Shown here piece after piece: positions 8,169 through 17,171 of a stretch of 64,000 bases of DNA. The notes under the pieces are model-generated. The model made no database searches. It saw only the letters and a list, made by a program, of their open reading frames with translations, and had not been told where the DNA came from. Every line of letters begins with the position of its first letter. Within the stretch, counting starts at the first letter, position 1. The DNA is taken from assembly GCA_021201235.1 (NCBI GenBank), contig JAJQFI010000016.1, forward strand, positions 186,001 to 250,000. The letters run 5' to 3'. The position numbers were made by a program, and so were the translations under genes. Origin of the DNA: Oscillospiraceae bacterium (GTDB lineage: Bacteria > Bacillota > Clostridia > Oscillospirales > Ruminococcaceae).

Positions 8169-8867
8169 TTAAAATATCGCTTTCATAATCAGTTCTACCC
8201 AGAAGAAGAGGTAGTAAAGTCCCTTATAGAAGATGTTTATAAGCCAGTTCATTGGTGTTGAAAGAACTCCCAAGAAGAGCAAAATCAAAAAACCGATGTA
8301 GATATATCTCTGATATCTTGCAAGCCACGCATTGACTTTATATGGGGCGTATGCACTCAGAATCCGGGAACCGTCAAGAGGCGGGATAGGAATCAGGTTG
8401 AATATCGCGAGCGAAAGATTCACAGTTACGAAATAGTAAACCGCAAGGAAGACGTAATAAAGAATATTATAGGTCGTCTCGGTAATTGCAATGCAAACGG
8501 GAATGTAATTTATGATTCTTAAGAAGAACATTCCTATTGCGGCGCATAGAAGGTTTGAAAGAGGTCCTGCGGCGGCTGTTATAGCGGTTCCCTTTTTGTA
8601 ATCACGGAAGTTTCTCGGATTGACGGGAACCGGCTTTGCCCAACCGAAGCCAAAAAGCAGAAGAAAGATTGCGCCGAAAATATCGAGATGTGACAACGGG
8701 TTCAGCGTCATTCTGCCGTTCATATATGCGGTTTCGTCGCCCATCTTGTGGGCGGCATAGGCATGGGCATATTCGTGGACAGGGAGAATTGTAAATATGA
8801 TAAGCAGTCTGATTCCGACAAGAATTATAAGCTGCTGAGGGTCGTTAAGGTAAGAGAGTATTGACAC
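8169..8867 (-). CDS. Site-2 protease family zinc metalloprotease (M50)
   Basis: A 232-residue membrane protein with the metal-binding HEYAH motif at about 27-31, the conserved GRMTLNPLSHLD loop, AAGPLSNLL and the second-motif region NLIPIPPLDGS, whose Asp completes the zinc site. The start is GTG, nine bases behind AAAGGAG. This compact type commonly precedes scpA in Clostridia. Its substrate is not known, and no PDZ domain or anti-sigma partner is present. It is the first gene of the ten-gene leftward run. Confidence 0.92.
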   Translation of the reverse strand: MSILSYLNDPQQLIILVGIRLLIIFTILPVHEYAHAYAAHKMGDETAYMNGRMTLNPLSHLDIFGAIFLLLFGFGWAKPVPVNPRNFRDYKKGTAITAAAGPLSNLLCAAIGMFFLRIINYIPVCIAITETTYNILYYVFLAVYYFVTVNLSLAIFNLIPIPPLDGSRILSAYAPYKVNAWLARYQRYIYIGFLILLFLGVLSTPMNWLINIFYKGLYYLFFWVELIMKAIF

Positions 8868-8919
8868 CTGATCTGGCTCCTTTTCGTTATTTTGCGGTCG
8901 TCAAAATTCACGCAGTCTA

Positions 8920-8948
8920 ATCATACACCATTTATGTGAAAATTTCAA
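8920..8948 (-). promoter_or_regulatory. Promoter of the S2P-scpAB-pncB operon
   Basis: On the minus strand, TTGAAA (8948-8943), 17 bases, TATGAT (8925-8920). It stands about 50 bases before the GTG start. The 311-base gap 8868-9179 carries this promoter and the divergent rpmB promoter; I see no gene in it. Confidence 0.75.
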
Positions 8949-9060
8949 GTAATCTTTGCCCACATTAATGCTTTCGGCGTGAAAATTTAAGAGTTTTGAC
9001 ACATTCGGACAACAAATCGGTCGGTTTTTGCGGCTACGAAAAAAATATTTCAAAAAACAC

Positions 9061-9089
9061 TTGCATTTGTCGCGGAAATTTGATATGAT
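9061..9089 (+). promoter_or_regulatory. Promoter of rpmB
   Basis: TTGCAT (9061-9066), 17 bases, TATGAT (9084-9089). An untranslated leader of about 85 bases follows before the AAGGAGGTG ribosome site. Confidence 0.75.
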
Positions 9090-9179
9090 AGATGACGTTG
9101 AATTATGACTATAACTACGCTGATTGAGTCGGCACGTCTTGTGGCTCTCTCAGAAGCTTGAAGAAGGAGGTGCAGCCCA

Positions 9180-9365
9180 ATGGCAAAGTGTGAAATTTGC
9201 GGTAAGGGTGTTACTTTCGGAAATAAGGTATCTCACTCTATGAGAAGCACCAACAGAACTTGGAAGCCGAACATCATGAGAGTAAAGGCTATCAAGAACG
9301 GTACTCCCTGCCATATGTATGTCTGCTCGAGGTGCTTAAGATCCGGAAAAGTAACCAGAGCTTAA
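9180..9365 (+). CDS. rpmB: 50S ribosomal protein L28
   Basis: A 61-residue ribosomal protein in the zinc-binding (C+) form. CEIC near residue 4 and CSRC near residue 51 provide four cysteines, with the conserved GNKVSHSMRSTNRTWKPN segment between them. Complete length. It stands alone in a monocistronic unit with its own promoter and terminator, as is common for rpmB in Firmicutes. Confidence 0.97.
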   Translation: MAKCEICGKGVTFGNKVSHSMRSTNRTWKPNIMRVKAIKNGTPCHMYVCSRCLRSGKVTRA

Positions 9366-9393
9366 TACACGCAAAACATGCAAAATCAAAATC

Positions 9394-9424
9394 AGTCGAC
9401 CTTTTTGGGGTCGGCTGTTTTTTT
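9394..9424 (+). terminator. Terminator of rpmB
   Basis: The stem AGTCGACC/GGTCGGCT with a T-rich loop is followed by seven T. It touches the stop of the convergent rsmA. Confidence 0.85.
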
Positions 9425-10277
9425 ATCTGTATAACGCATCTGAAAGAGCTATAAGCTCGTCCATGCTGAGCTGTTCGGGTCTTGAATTGAGGGCTATCCC
9501 CGCTTCGTTCATTACTTCCGAGACGATTGCCTTATCCATCCCGAGAGAGCCGCAGATAGCGTTGAGAGTGGTTTTTCTTCTCTGGGTGAACATGCCTCTG
9601 ACCATTCTGAAGAAGAAATCCTCGCTCTTAACTTCCGGAAGAGTCTTTCGCATGTTGAATCTGACAACACAGCTATCGACGTTCGGGCTCGGCATGAAAC
9701 AGCCTCTTGAAACGTTAAAGAGAACCTTGCCCTCGGAATAATAGCTTGCCGCGACCGTTACGGCTCCCGCTTCACGGGTTCCGACAGGCGCACATAGACG
9801 GACGCCCGCCTCTTTCTGGACGAGAGCGGTTATGGATTCTATCGGAAGTCTCGACTCGAAAAGCTTCATCAGAATCGGCGAGGTGATATAGTACGGCAAG
9901 TTCGAACAGGCGGCAACTTTGAGCCCCTGAAATTCGTCTTCTATCAGCTTGTTTAAATCGAGCTTCAAAACATCGGCTTCGATTACTTTTACATTATGGC
10001 AATCCGCAAGGGTTTCATGCAGAACCTCGATAAGGCGATGGTCGACCTCGATAGCGACAACTTTGTCGGCACGCTTCGATAGCTCAACCGTCAGGACACC
10101 CATTCCGGCACCGATTTCGATTATGCCATATCCTTCACGGGCATTCCCCGCCTCCGCGATTCTGGGGCAGACGGTCGGGTCGATAAGAAAGTTCTGCCCT
10201 AATCTTTTCGAGAAGGTGAAGCCGTGGCGGCTGAGGATTTCTTTTATTACGGTTGGGTTTGAAAGATCTCTGGTCAT
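9423..10277 (-). CDS. rsmA: 16S rRNA (adenine1518/1519-N6)-dimethyltransferase
   Basis: A 284-residue KsgA/RsmA enzyme that dimethylates two adjacent adenines in helix 45 of 16S rRNA using S-adenosylmethionine. It shows LGQNFLID at about 27-34, the SAM site IEIGAGMGVLT at about 53-63 and the catalytic NLPYYITSPIL at about 125-135. The length is normal. It follows trkH by 19 bases and is probably read from the trkAH promoter. Confidence 0.96.
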   Translation of the reverse strand: MTRDLSNPTVIKEILSRHGFTFSKRLGQNFLIDPTVCPRIAEAGNAREGYGIIEIGAGMGVLTVELSKRADKVVAIEVDHRLIEVLHETLADCHNVKVIEADVLKLDLNKLIEDEFQGLKVAACSNLPYYITSPILMKLFESRLPIESITALVQKEAGVRLCAPVGTREAGAVTVAASYYSEGKVLFNVSRGCFMPSPNVDSCVVRFNMRKTLPEVKSEDFFFRMVRGMFTQRRKTTLNAICGSLGMDKAIVSEVMNEAGIALNSRPEQLSMDELIALSDALYR

Positions 10278-10296
10278 ATTGTCTCCGGTTGGTTTA

Positions 10297-11748
10297 TTAT
10301 GCGTTGCTCTTTCTCTTCCAGAGCGAAGGCATCAGGATGAAGAGAAGAGGATATATTTCAAGTCTGCCTAAAAGCATAGTTATAGATAAAACGATTTTCG
10401 AGAAGGCTGAATAACCGGCATAGCTACCCATAGGTCCCACCTCAGCAAAGCCGGGACCGATATTGTTGAAGCAGGCGATGACAGAGGACGCTTTTGCCTC
10501 AAAGCTCAGTGGTTCAAACGAAATAGCAAGAAACGCCGCTATCATGATGAAGACATACAGTGAGAAGTAGATGCCGATGCCCTTGATGGTGCCGTCGTCG
10601 AGTGTTTTGCCGTCCAATTTTACGGCTCCGACCGAGTGCGGGTGAATCATCCTGTAGAGCTCACGCTTGACGGATTTGAAGAGGGTTACGACTCGGGAAA
10701 TCTTGAGTCCGCCTGCAGTGGAGCCTGCACAGCCGCCTATAAGCATGAGAACCAAGAGCACAGCCTTTGCCACGGGCGACCAGAGATTGAAATCAGCCGT
10801 CGCAAAGCCGGTGGTCGAAAGAATCGACATTACCTGAAACGCCGCCGTTCTTATGGTCTCGCCCAGACCATCATACAAAGGATATATGGAGATGGAAACC
10901 ACTGTAATCGCAACTATGATTATGCCGAAGTATGTCCAGAGCTCTTCAGATTTGAATGCCGCCTTGAACTTGCGCATAAGCAGGAGGAAATAGACATTGA
11001 AGTTCGTTGCGAAGAGGACGAGGAAAATAGTGATTACCCACTGGATATACGGGCTGTAGCTTGCAAGGCTGTCGGACATGATGCCGAAGCCGCCGGTACC
11101 GGCACTGCCGAAGGCATAGATACAGCTTTCATAGAGGCTTAAGCCACCGAGGCTGAGGAAGCCTATTTCAAGAACCGTAAGCCCGACATATATAAGATAC
11201 AAAATCTTTGCCGTCTGACGGACACGGGGAACGAGCTTTCCGACAATCGGTCCGGGCATTTCGGCACGGAGGATGTGCATGGAGCGGTCTGTCGATGTGG
11301 GAGATACCGCCATTACCAGGACCAGAACTCCCATGCCGCCGACCCAGTGGGTAAAGCTTCGCCAGAACATGATGCCGTGGCTCATGCCGTCGTAGCTCGT
11401 GAGAATTGATGCACCGGTCGTTGTGAAGCCGCTGACCGTTTCGAAGAAAGCGTCGACGAAATTCGGAATTTCCCCGCTGATCACGAACGGAAGACAACCG
11501 ACCAGAGAAAGCAATACCCAGGAAAGAGCCGTTATTATGAAGCCCTCTTTTGAATAGATAACCTTATTCGACGGCTTGAAAATAAGAACCATAGCCCCGC
11601 CGAGGACGAGAGCTATGAGTATTGACGCTATAAATGTGAAAGCGCATGTTTCCATATAGATTGCGGAAACAATAAGAGGCAGAAGCATTAAAACTGCTTC
11701 CACCAAAACCATCTGTCCCGCTACATAGAAAACCATTCTGCGATTCAT
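10297..11748 (-). CDS. trkH: Potassium uptake protein, TrkH/KtrB family
   Basis: A 483-residue K+-translocating subunit. It has the four-fold MPM repeat architecture with selectivity-filter-type segments (SGFTTTGAS at about 105-113, SAGTGGFG near 215-222, LSTTGFAT near 306-313 and NNIGPGFAEVGP near 428-439). It forms a channel with the TrkA/KtrA ring encoded just upstream. That partner gene is interrupted by a stop codon in this sequence (see 11835-13193), so regulated uptake may be impaired if the stop is real. Confidence 0.94.
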   Translation of the reverse strand: MNRRMVFYVAGQMVLVEAVLMLLPLIVSAIYMETCAFTFIASILIALVLGGAMVLIFKPSNKVIYSKEGFIITALSWVLLSLVGCLPFVISGEIPNFVDAFFETVSGFTTTGASILTSYDGMSHGIMFWRSFTHWVGGMGVLVLVMAVSPTSTDRSMHILRAEMPGPIVGKLVPRVRQTAKILYLIYVGLTVLEIGFLSLGGLSLYESCIYAFGSAGTGGFGIMSDSLASYSPYIQWVITIFLVLFATNFNVYFLLLMRKFKAAFKSEELWTYFGIIIVAITVVSISIYPLYDGLGETIRTAAFQVMSILSTTGFATADFNLWSPVAKAVLLVLMLIGGCAGSTAGGLKISRVVTLFKSVKRELYRMIHPHSVGAVKLDGKTLDDGTIKGIGIYFSLYVFIMIAAFLAISFEPLSFEAKASSVIACFNNIGPGFAEVGPMGSYAGYSAFSKIVLSITMLLGRLEIYPLLFILMPSLWKRKSNA

Positions 11749-11770
11749 ATAAAACCTCTCCCGGGGAAGA

Positions 11771-11816
11771 ACCTCTCAGTCAGCTTCGCTGACAGCTCCC
11801 CTTATCAAGGGGAGCC
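11771..11816. repeat. Interspersed palindromic repeat between trkA and trkH
   Basis: Contains two adjacent dyads, TCAGC-TTC-GCTGA and CTCCCCTT-AT-CAAGGGGAG, in the 86-base gap. I recall similar palindromic units scattered through genomes of gut Clostridia, but I cannot check copy number. No other copy was noticed in this window. It could form a processing or stability hairpin in the trkAH mRNA. Confidence 0.6.
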
Positions 11817-11834
11817 ATATTGTGCCCAATCAAA

Positions 11835-13193
11835 CTATGCTAAAATATCTACTAAATCTCCAAGACCCAAATTTCCGGAGATGACCACTACTCTGTCGCC
11901 GACGGATATCACGTCGTTGCCGGACGGGATTATCGTCTTTCTGCCACGCATGATACCGGCAATAAGGATTCTCTTCTTGAGCTCGAGGCTCTTAAGTGGG
12001 ATTCCGGTGAGCTTTGATTCGGAATTCACCAAAAACTCGAGGGCTTCGACCTTGCCGTCCATCAGCTTATAGAGCGTTTCGACGGATGAGCCGACGCTGT
12101 TCTCGAGGGCTCTGGCGTATTTTACGACTACGGATGAGGTTATGTCCTTCGGTGAAACTACACACTCGACGCCTATCTTGGTCGCCATCTCGACAAGCTC
12201 GTCTCTATTGACCTTGGCGATTACCTTCGGGACATTCTGCATAGATGCAAAAATCGCCGTCAGGATGTTCTCTTCGTCAAAGCCGGTGAGCGAGACGAAC
12301 GCATCGGAGCTTTCGATTCCCTCCTCAAGGAGGAGCTCCTGTTGCATGCCATCGCCGTAGATAATCGACGTGTTCGGAAGAATTCCGGCGAGCTCTTCGC
12401 AACGAGCCTTGTTTTTATCTATAATCTTGGCATAACCGCCGCTTCAGTTTATCAGTGCGGCAAGATAGAAAGCAATTTTGCTTCCGCCGAGAATCATCGT
12501 GTGCTTTGCCTTTTTCTTAAGAACGCCGAGCATCTTAAGTAGCTTCGACATTTCGGGAAGAGATGCCGTGATGCCGATTTTATCCCCTGCCTTAAGCTCG
12601 AATGCACCGCCGGGGATATAGACGCTTCCGCTTCTCTGGACACAGCAGACGAGGAAGTTGGCATTATATTTTTCACGCATCTTTATAAGATTCATTCCGC
12701 CGAGCTCGCTGCCCTGCGGGATGATTATTTCAATCATTTCGAGATTTCTCTTTGAAAAGCTTTCGATTCTGACCGCCGAAGGGAACTTCAGAATATTATA
12801 CATTTCCTGAGCCGTCAGGAGCTCGGGATTGAGTGCAAGCGAAAGCTCAAGATTCTTTCTTAAGAAACCAAGGCTGTTGTCGTTATACTCGGGGTTTCTG
12901 ATACGGGCGATGGTGTCCTCGGCGCCCATCTTCTTTGCAAGAAAGCATGCAAGCATGTTCTGCTCATCGGAATCCATGCAGGCGACGAATATGTCGGCTT
13001 TCTCGACGTTCGCCTCGACAAGGGTTTCATAATCGGAAGCGTTACCGATAACGCCCATGACATCGTGGACGTTGGTTATAAGGTTTATTACGTCTGCATC
13101 AATATCGACCGTAACGACGTCGTGACCCTCAGCCGCCAATGCCGCAACAATCTCCATTTCGATTTTTCCGCATCCCGCAACAGTAATTTTCAT
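11835..13193 (-). pseudogene. trkA: Potassium regulatory subunit TrkA, interrupted by an in-frame TGA
   Basis: A two-repeat NAD-binding TrkA protein (RCK-N, RCK-C, RCK-N, RCK-C), about 452 codons. The first half (13193 to 12444) ends at TGA (12444-12446) in the middle of the second Rossmann fold, right after MILGGSKIAFYLAALIN. The same frame continues with SGGYAKIIDKNKARCEEL and runs through the second RCK-C domain to a TAG at 11835. There is no frameshift, only one stop. A restart at the ATG at 12347 would lack the nucleotide-binding core. The product gates TrkH in response to NAD(H) in other bacteria. Either this is a nonsense allele or the base is miscalled. Confidence 0.85.
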
Positions 13194-13213
13194 TTTGCTC
13201 GATATTCCCTTCC

Positions 13214-13230
13214 CCGCCGAGGCTCGGCGG
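13214..13230 (-). promoter_or_regulatory. Perfect inverted repeat in the trkA leader
   Basis: CCGCCGAGGCTCGGCGG forms a 7-bp hairpin with a 3-base loop, between the promoter and the GAAGGG ribosome site of trkA. It has no T-run, so it is not a terminator. It may be an mRNA stabiliser or a protein site. Confidence 0.5.
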
Positions 13231-13241
13231 ATTTCAACACT

Positions 13242-13270
13242 ATTTTATCACCTTTTCACACAGTTTGCAA
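13242..13270 (-). promoter_or_regulatory. Promoter of trkA-trkH-rsmA
   Basis: On the minus strand, TTGCAA (13270-13265), 17 bases, TAAAAT (13247-13242). Confidence 0.7.
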
Positions 13271-13301
13271 CTGTTATTTCAAAGCTGTGGTCATATGCAA
13301 C

Positions 13302-13329
13302 AAAATCCCCACCGATTGGTGAGGATTTT
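13302..13329 (-). terminator. Terminator of the glg operon
   Basis: The hairpin AAAATCC...GGATTTT with inner TCACC/GGTGG lies 15 bases behind the glgA stop. The T-run is short (TTTT). Confidence 0.7.
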
Positions 13330-13344
13330 ATTATAGGTTTTAGC

Positions 13345-14766
13345 TTAAATGTCGCCAACAAGCTCTCTGTAGAGACCCATGTAAAGCTCAGCCGAACGAG
13401 CCCAGCTGAAATCTTCACGCATTGCGTGAGAAGTGAGCTTACCCCACTGCATTCTCTGATCGTAATAGGCTCTTGCGCGAACCGTTGCGTCGAGCATGTC
13501 GTGAGCGTTGTAGGTCTTGAATGTAAATCCGTTGCCGCCGGGACCGCCGCAGTCGACGATAGAGTCCTTCAGTCCTCCGGTTTCACGGACTATCGGGATG
13601 GTTCCGTAGCGAAGAGCTACCATCTGAGCCAAGCCGCAAGGCTCGCTCTGGGACGGCATCAGGAACATATCGGCACCGGCATAAATTCTGTGTGCAACAT
13701 CCGGGATGAAGCCGATCTTGACTCCCACTCTGTCGGGATATCTGTATGCCATCTCACGGAAGAAGTCTTCATACTGCTTCTCGCCTGAGCCGAGAATTAC
13801 GAACTTGTAGCCGAGGTGAACCATGTCCTCGAAAACTCTCTTTATGAGGTCGACGCCCTTGTGGGAGACGAGTCTTGTGACGATACCCATTACAGGCTCC
13901 TTGCCGTCGGGAAGACCGAATTCCTCAAGAACCGACTTCTTGCAGACAGCCTTGCCGGACTTATCGTTTACGCTGTAGTTAGCCGCAAGCGCCGGGTCGG
14001 TTTCGGGGTTATAGACATCCTGGTCGATTCCGTTCAGGAAGCCGGTAAGCTTGTACTGCTTGCTCCAGAGAACGGGGTCGAGACCATGCGAGAAGTAGGG
14101 GTTGAGGATTTCCCACGCATAGGTCGGGGAAACGGTTGTAATCTTGTCCGAAACTTCGAATGCGCCCTTCATGAAGTTACAGCAGTTGTCATACTCAAGG
14201 ATTCCTCTTGCATAATCGGGGATTCCGAGGAGGTCGGAGCAGAGCTCCATGCCGTACTTGCCCTGATACTGGATATTGTGGATGGTGAACACCGTCTTGA
14301 TATTGCCCATCCCCTCTTCGCCTTTATAGAAGAGATTGTAGTAAACGGGAGTCAAAGCTGTCTGCCAGTCGTTGCAGTTGAGGATATCCGGCTTGAAGTC
14401 GATATGCTTGATGAGCTCAAGAATCGCTCTTGTGAAGAATGCGAATCTTTCTGCATCGTCATAATGACCGTAGATTGTGCCACGTTTGAAGTAGTACTCG
14501 TTATCAAGAAGATAATATGTAACTCCCGAGGAAACGCCCTTGAAGACGCCGCAATACTGGCTTCTCCACGATACGGGGACGAAGAAGTTTGTCACATACT
14601 CGAGGCTGTCACGAAGCTCCTGCTTGATGGTGCCGTAGAGAGGAAGAACCACTCTGCAGTCCTGTCCCGCTTCGCAAAGTGCCTTGGGAAGCGAGCCCGC
14701 AACATCGGCGAGACCGCCGGATGCCATATATGGGAGCGCTTCACTTGCACAGTATAGAATTTTCAC
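13345..14766 (-). CDS. glgA: Glycogen synthase
   Basis: A GT5 ADP-glucose alpha-1,4-glucosyltransferase of about 473 residues that elongates glycogen. It has the ADP-glucose loop SGGLADVAGSLPKAL near the N-terminus (usual form KTGGLADV), GFLNGID at about 232-238, and the C-terminal SQSEPCGLAQMVALRYGT with the conserved catalytic glutamate. The frame is open to a TTG at 14796 that overlaps glgD. The GTG at 14766, nine bases behind GAAGGGAAG, places the start directly at VKILYCASEALPY, so I prefer it. Last gene of glgB-C-D-A. Confidence 0.95.
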   Translation of the reverse strand: MKILYCASEALPYMASGGLADVAGSLPKALCEAGQDCRVVLPLYGTIKQELRDSLEYVTNFFVPVSWRSQYCGVFKGVSSGVTYYLLDNEYYFKRGTIYGHYDDAERFAFFTRAILELIKHIDFKPDILNCNDWQTALTPVYYNLFYKGEEGMGNIKTVFTIHNIQYQGKYGMELCSDLLGIPDYARGILEYDNCCNFMKGAFEVSDKITTVSPTYAWEILNPYFSHGLDPVLWSKQYKLTGFLNGIDQDVYNPETDPALAANYSVNDKSGKAVCKKSVLEEFGLPDGKEPVMGIVTRLVSHKGVDLIKRVFEDMVHLGYKFVILGSGEKQYEDFFREMAYRYPDRVGVKIGFIPDVAHRIYAGADMFLMPSQSEPCGLAQMVALRYGTIPIVRETGGLKDSIVDCGGPGGNGFTFKTYNAHDMLDATVRARAYYDQRMQWGKLTSHAMREDFSWARSAELYMGLYRELVGDI

Positions 14767-14792
14767 TGAATCACACTTCCCTTCGAGGTTAA

Positions 14793-15920
14793 TCAAAGAA
14801 CACGCTTCTTGCCGATATAGAGAGGACTTCCGACAGCGGATGAGATTCTGAGCTCGTCGCCGATTACAACGTCCTTATCGGTAATGATGTTGGAGATGAT
14901 GGTTGATTTTCCAATTGAGGTGTCCTGCATGAGGATGCAGTTCTTGACAACTGCGCCCTTGGCAACCTTTACGCCTCTGAAGAGGATTGAATCCTCGACA
15001 ACACCGTCGATAATACAGCCGTCGGCAACGAGAGAATTGTTGACCGAGCTGTCAAGACCGTACTTCGAAGGTGCGTCGTCGCGAACCTTGGTGTAGATGG
15101 GTCTCTTCTTCAGGATGAGCTTGCCGAGGTTATCGGGGTCGAGGAGCTTCATGTTCTCGGTGAAGTAGCTTTCGAAATCGTGGATTCTGCTGTAGTAGCC
15201 GGTATATTCGTGAACACGGATGTTAAGCTTGCCAGCCTTAGCCTGCAAAACGTCACGATCGAATACGTTCTTTCCTCTCGGCGTAAGATCCATAACGAGG
15301 CTCTCCAAGAGTGCTGTCGAAAGTATGTTGATATTAAGACCCAAGGTGTACTTTCCTGCCTTGGCGGCGTTAAGGATTGTCTCCTTGACTCTGCCGGTGG
15401 CATCTGTCTCGAAAGCGACGGCGTCGGCGGTTTCGGAAGCGGAATAGTTGCCGGTGGAGGCAACACAGGTGATGTCGGCACCGGTTTCGATATGCTCTTC
15501 GATAATCTTCGAGTAATCGGCATTGAGAACGACGTTGCCGTCGGCGAGTATTACATACTCACAGCCGGTCTTCTTGATGTAGCCGAGAGTGCCTCTTAAA
15601 GCTTCAAGCTTTCCGACATACAAGCCGGAGTCGATATTTCCGTAAGGCGGAAGGATTGTAAGACCGCCGTAGGAACGGGCGAGGTCCCAATATCTTGCCG
15701 AACCGATATGGTCAAGAAGCGACTCATAGTTTGACTTTGTGATGATTCCGACGGTCGACATTCCGGAATTGACCATGCTCGAAAGCTGGAAGTCGATAAG
15801 ACGGAATCTTCCGCCGAAGGGCACGGATGCCATCGTGCGGTTTGATGCAAGCTCGGGCAAAGCCTCATCATGGGAATTTGCGAAGATAATGCCCAATACA
15901 TTTGTCATATTATAGCTCAT
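14793..15920 (-). CDS. glgD: Glucose-1-phosphate adenylyltransferase subunit GlgD
   Basis: A 375-residue partner of GlgC. It has the nucleotidyltransferase fold (about 8-240) and the left-handed beta-helix with hexapeptide repeats (about 285-360). The pyrophosphorylase signature is degenerate (FANSHDEALPELASNR instead of the GGxGxRL loop). This is typical of GlgD, which in Firmicutes raises the activity of GlgC in the mixed enzyme rather than being fully active alone. Start ATG with AAGGAGG upstream, 13 bases behind glgC. Confidence 0.95.
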   Translation of the reverse strand: MSYNMTNVLGIIFANSHDEALPELASNRTMASVPFGGRFRLIDFQLSSMVNSGMSTVGIITKSNYESLLDHIGSARYWDLARSYGGLTILPPYGNIDSGLYVGKLEALRGTLGYIKKTGCEYVILADGNVVLNADYSKIIEEHIETGADITCVASTGNYSASETADAVAFETDATGRVKETILNAAKAGKYTLGLNINILSTALLESLVMDLTPRGKNVFDRDVLQAKAGKLNIRVHEYTGYYSRIHDFESYFTENMKLLDPDNLGKLILKKRPIYTKVRDDAPSKYGLDSSVNNSLVADGCIIDGVVEDSILFRGVKVAKGAVVKNCILMQDTSIGKSTIISNIITDKDVVIGDELRISSAVGSPLYIGKKRVL

Positions 15921-15933
15921 TTCGGCTTCCTCC

Positions 15934-17136
15934 TTACATATCGGCAGAGATTATCTCTTTGGGCTTGACAACGGAGCCCGAGCTTACGGTTACGTCATGA
16001 CCGACGACCGCTACGCCCCACTCGTCCTTGTTCTCTACCGTTTCGGGTCTTGCGCCGATATGCGCACCCGACTCGATAACACTTGACTCGCCGACAATCG
16101 AATACTCGACTATTGCGCCCTTCTTAACGGTTGCGCCGGGCATGAGAATCGAATCGGTTACGACTGCGCCCTCTTCGATGGTGACGCCGCCGGAAATCAT
16201 TGAGAACTCAACCGCACCGTCGATAACACAGCCGGTGGTTACCATTGAATTCTGAATCTTTGCGTTCTTGCCAATAATATGAGGTGCACGGGAGTCGTTG
16301 TTCGAGTAAATCTTCCAGCTCGGGTCATAGAGGTCGAGAGACACGGTCGGGCTGAGAAGGTCCATATTTGCTTCCCAAAGGCTGTCTATCGTTCCGACAT
16401 CCTTCCAGTAGTCCTCGAATCTATAGGCATAAAGCCTTTCCTTGTTCTCAAGGAGTGCGGGAATGATGTTCTTGCCGAAGTCCTTGGTGGCGGTTTCGTC
16501 CATCTCGTTTTCGGTCAGGTACTTCTTGAGGGTCGGATATGAGAATATGTAGATACCCATGGATGCGAGCGTACTCTCGGGAACCTTGGGCTTTTCCACG
16601 AACTTGGTGATTGCGTTGTCCTCGTCGACCGACATGATTCCGAAGCGGGATGCCTCCTCATATTCAACGTCGAGTACTGCGATTGTGCAGACGGCGTTCT
16701 TTTCCTTGTGGAAATTGAGCATTTTCGAGTAATCCATCTTATAGATGTGGTCGCCCGAAAGGATTACGACATACTCGGGATCGTATCTGTCGATAAACGA
16801 CAGGTTCTGGTAGATGGCATTGGCTGTGCCTTCATACCACTGTGCACCGGAGCTTGATTGATAGGGCGGCAGGATATGCATGCCTCCGTGGATTCGGTCA
16901 AGGTTCCATGCCTGTCCGTTGCCGATATAGTCGTTCAGAACGAGCGGCTGATACTGGGTCAGAACACCCACTGTGTCGATACCGGAATTGACACAGTTTG
17001 ACAGCGGGAAATCGATGATTCTGTACTTGCCTCCATAGGGTACGGCGGGCTTGGCTACGTTCTTTGTCAGTGCGTACAGTCTTGATCCCTGTCCGCCTGC
17101 CAAAAGCATCGCAACGCATTCTTTTTTGTTGTACAT
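15934..17136 (-). CDS. glgC: Glucose-1-phosphate adenylyltransferase
   Basis: A 400-residue enzyme making ADP-glucose from glucose-1-phosphate and ATP, the committed step of glycogen synthesis. Landmarks are [14 protein letters not shown] at about 11-24, [12 protein letters not shown] at about 100-111 and the [12 protein letters not shown] catalytic segment at about 125-136. A C-terminal beta-helix with repeated I-x-x-x-x-V turns follows. Start ATG behind AGGAAG, 35 bases after glgB. Confidence 0.97.
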   Translation of the reverse strand: MYNKKECVAMLLAGGQGSRLYALTKNVAKPAVPYGGKYRIIDFPLSNCVNSGIDTVGVLTQYQPLVLNDYIGNGQAWNLDRIHGGMHILPPYQSSSGAQWYEGTANAIYQNLSFIDRYDPEYVVILSGDHIYKMDYSKMLNFHKEKNAVCTIAVLDVEYEEASRFGIMSVDEDNAITKFVEKPKVPESTLASMGIYIFSYPTLKKYLTENEMDETATKDFGKNIIPALLENKERLYAYRFEDYWKDVGTIDSLWEANMDLLSPTVSLDLYDPSWKIYSNNDSRAPHIIGKNAKIQNSMVTTGCVIDGAVEFSMISGGVTIEEGAVVTDSILMPGATVKKGAIVEYSIVGESSVIESGAHIGARPETVENKDEWGVAVVGHDVTVSSGSVVKPKEIISADM

Positions 17137-17171
17137 TACACTCTTCCTTTCAGATTTTGATTGAAAACGCT

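Noticed and set aside
9096-9179. Riboswitch or ribosomal-protein leader ahead of rpmB
   Set aside because: Only poor, bulged pairings (GAG...CTC, CAC...GTG) could be drawn; not enough to claim a regulatory fold.
13816-14757. 313-codon open frame opposite glgA
   Set aside because: Lies wholly antisense to a well-supported glycogen synthase, has no ribosome site and resembles no family; a by-product of codon bias.
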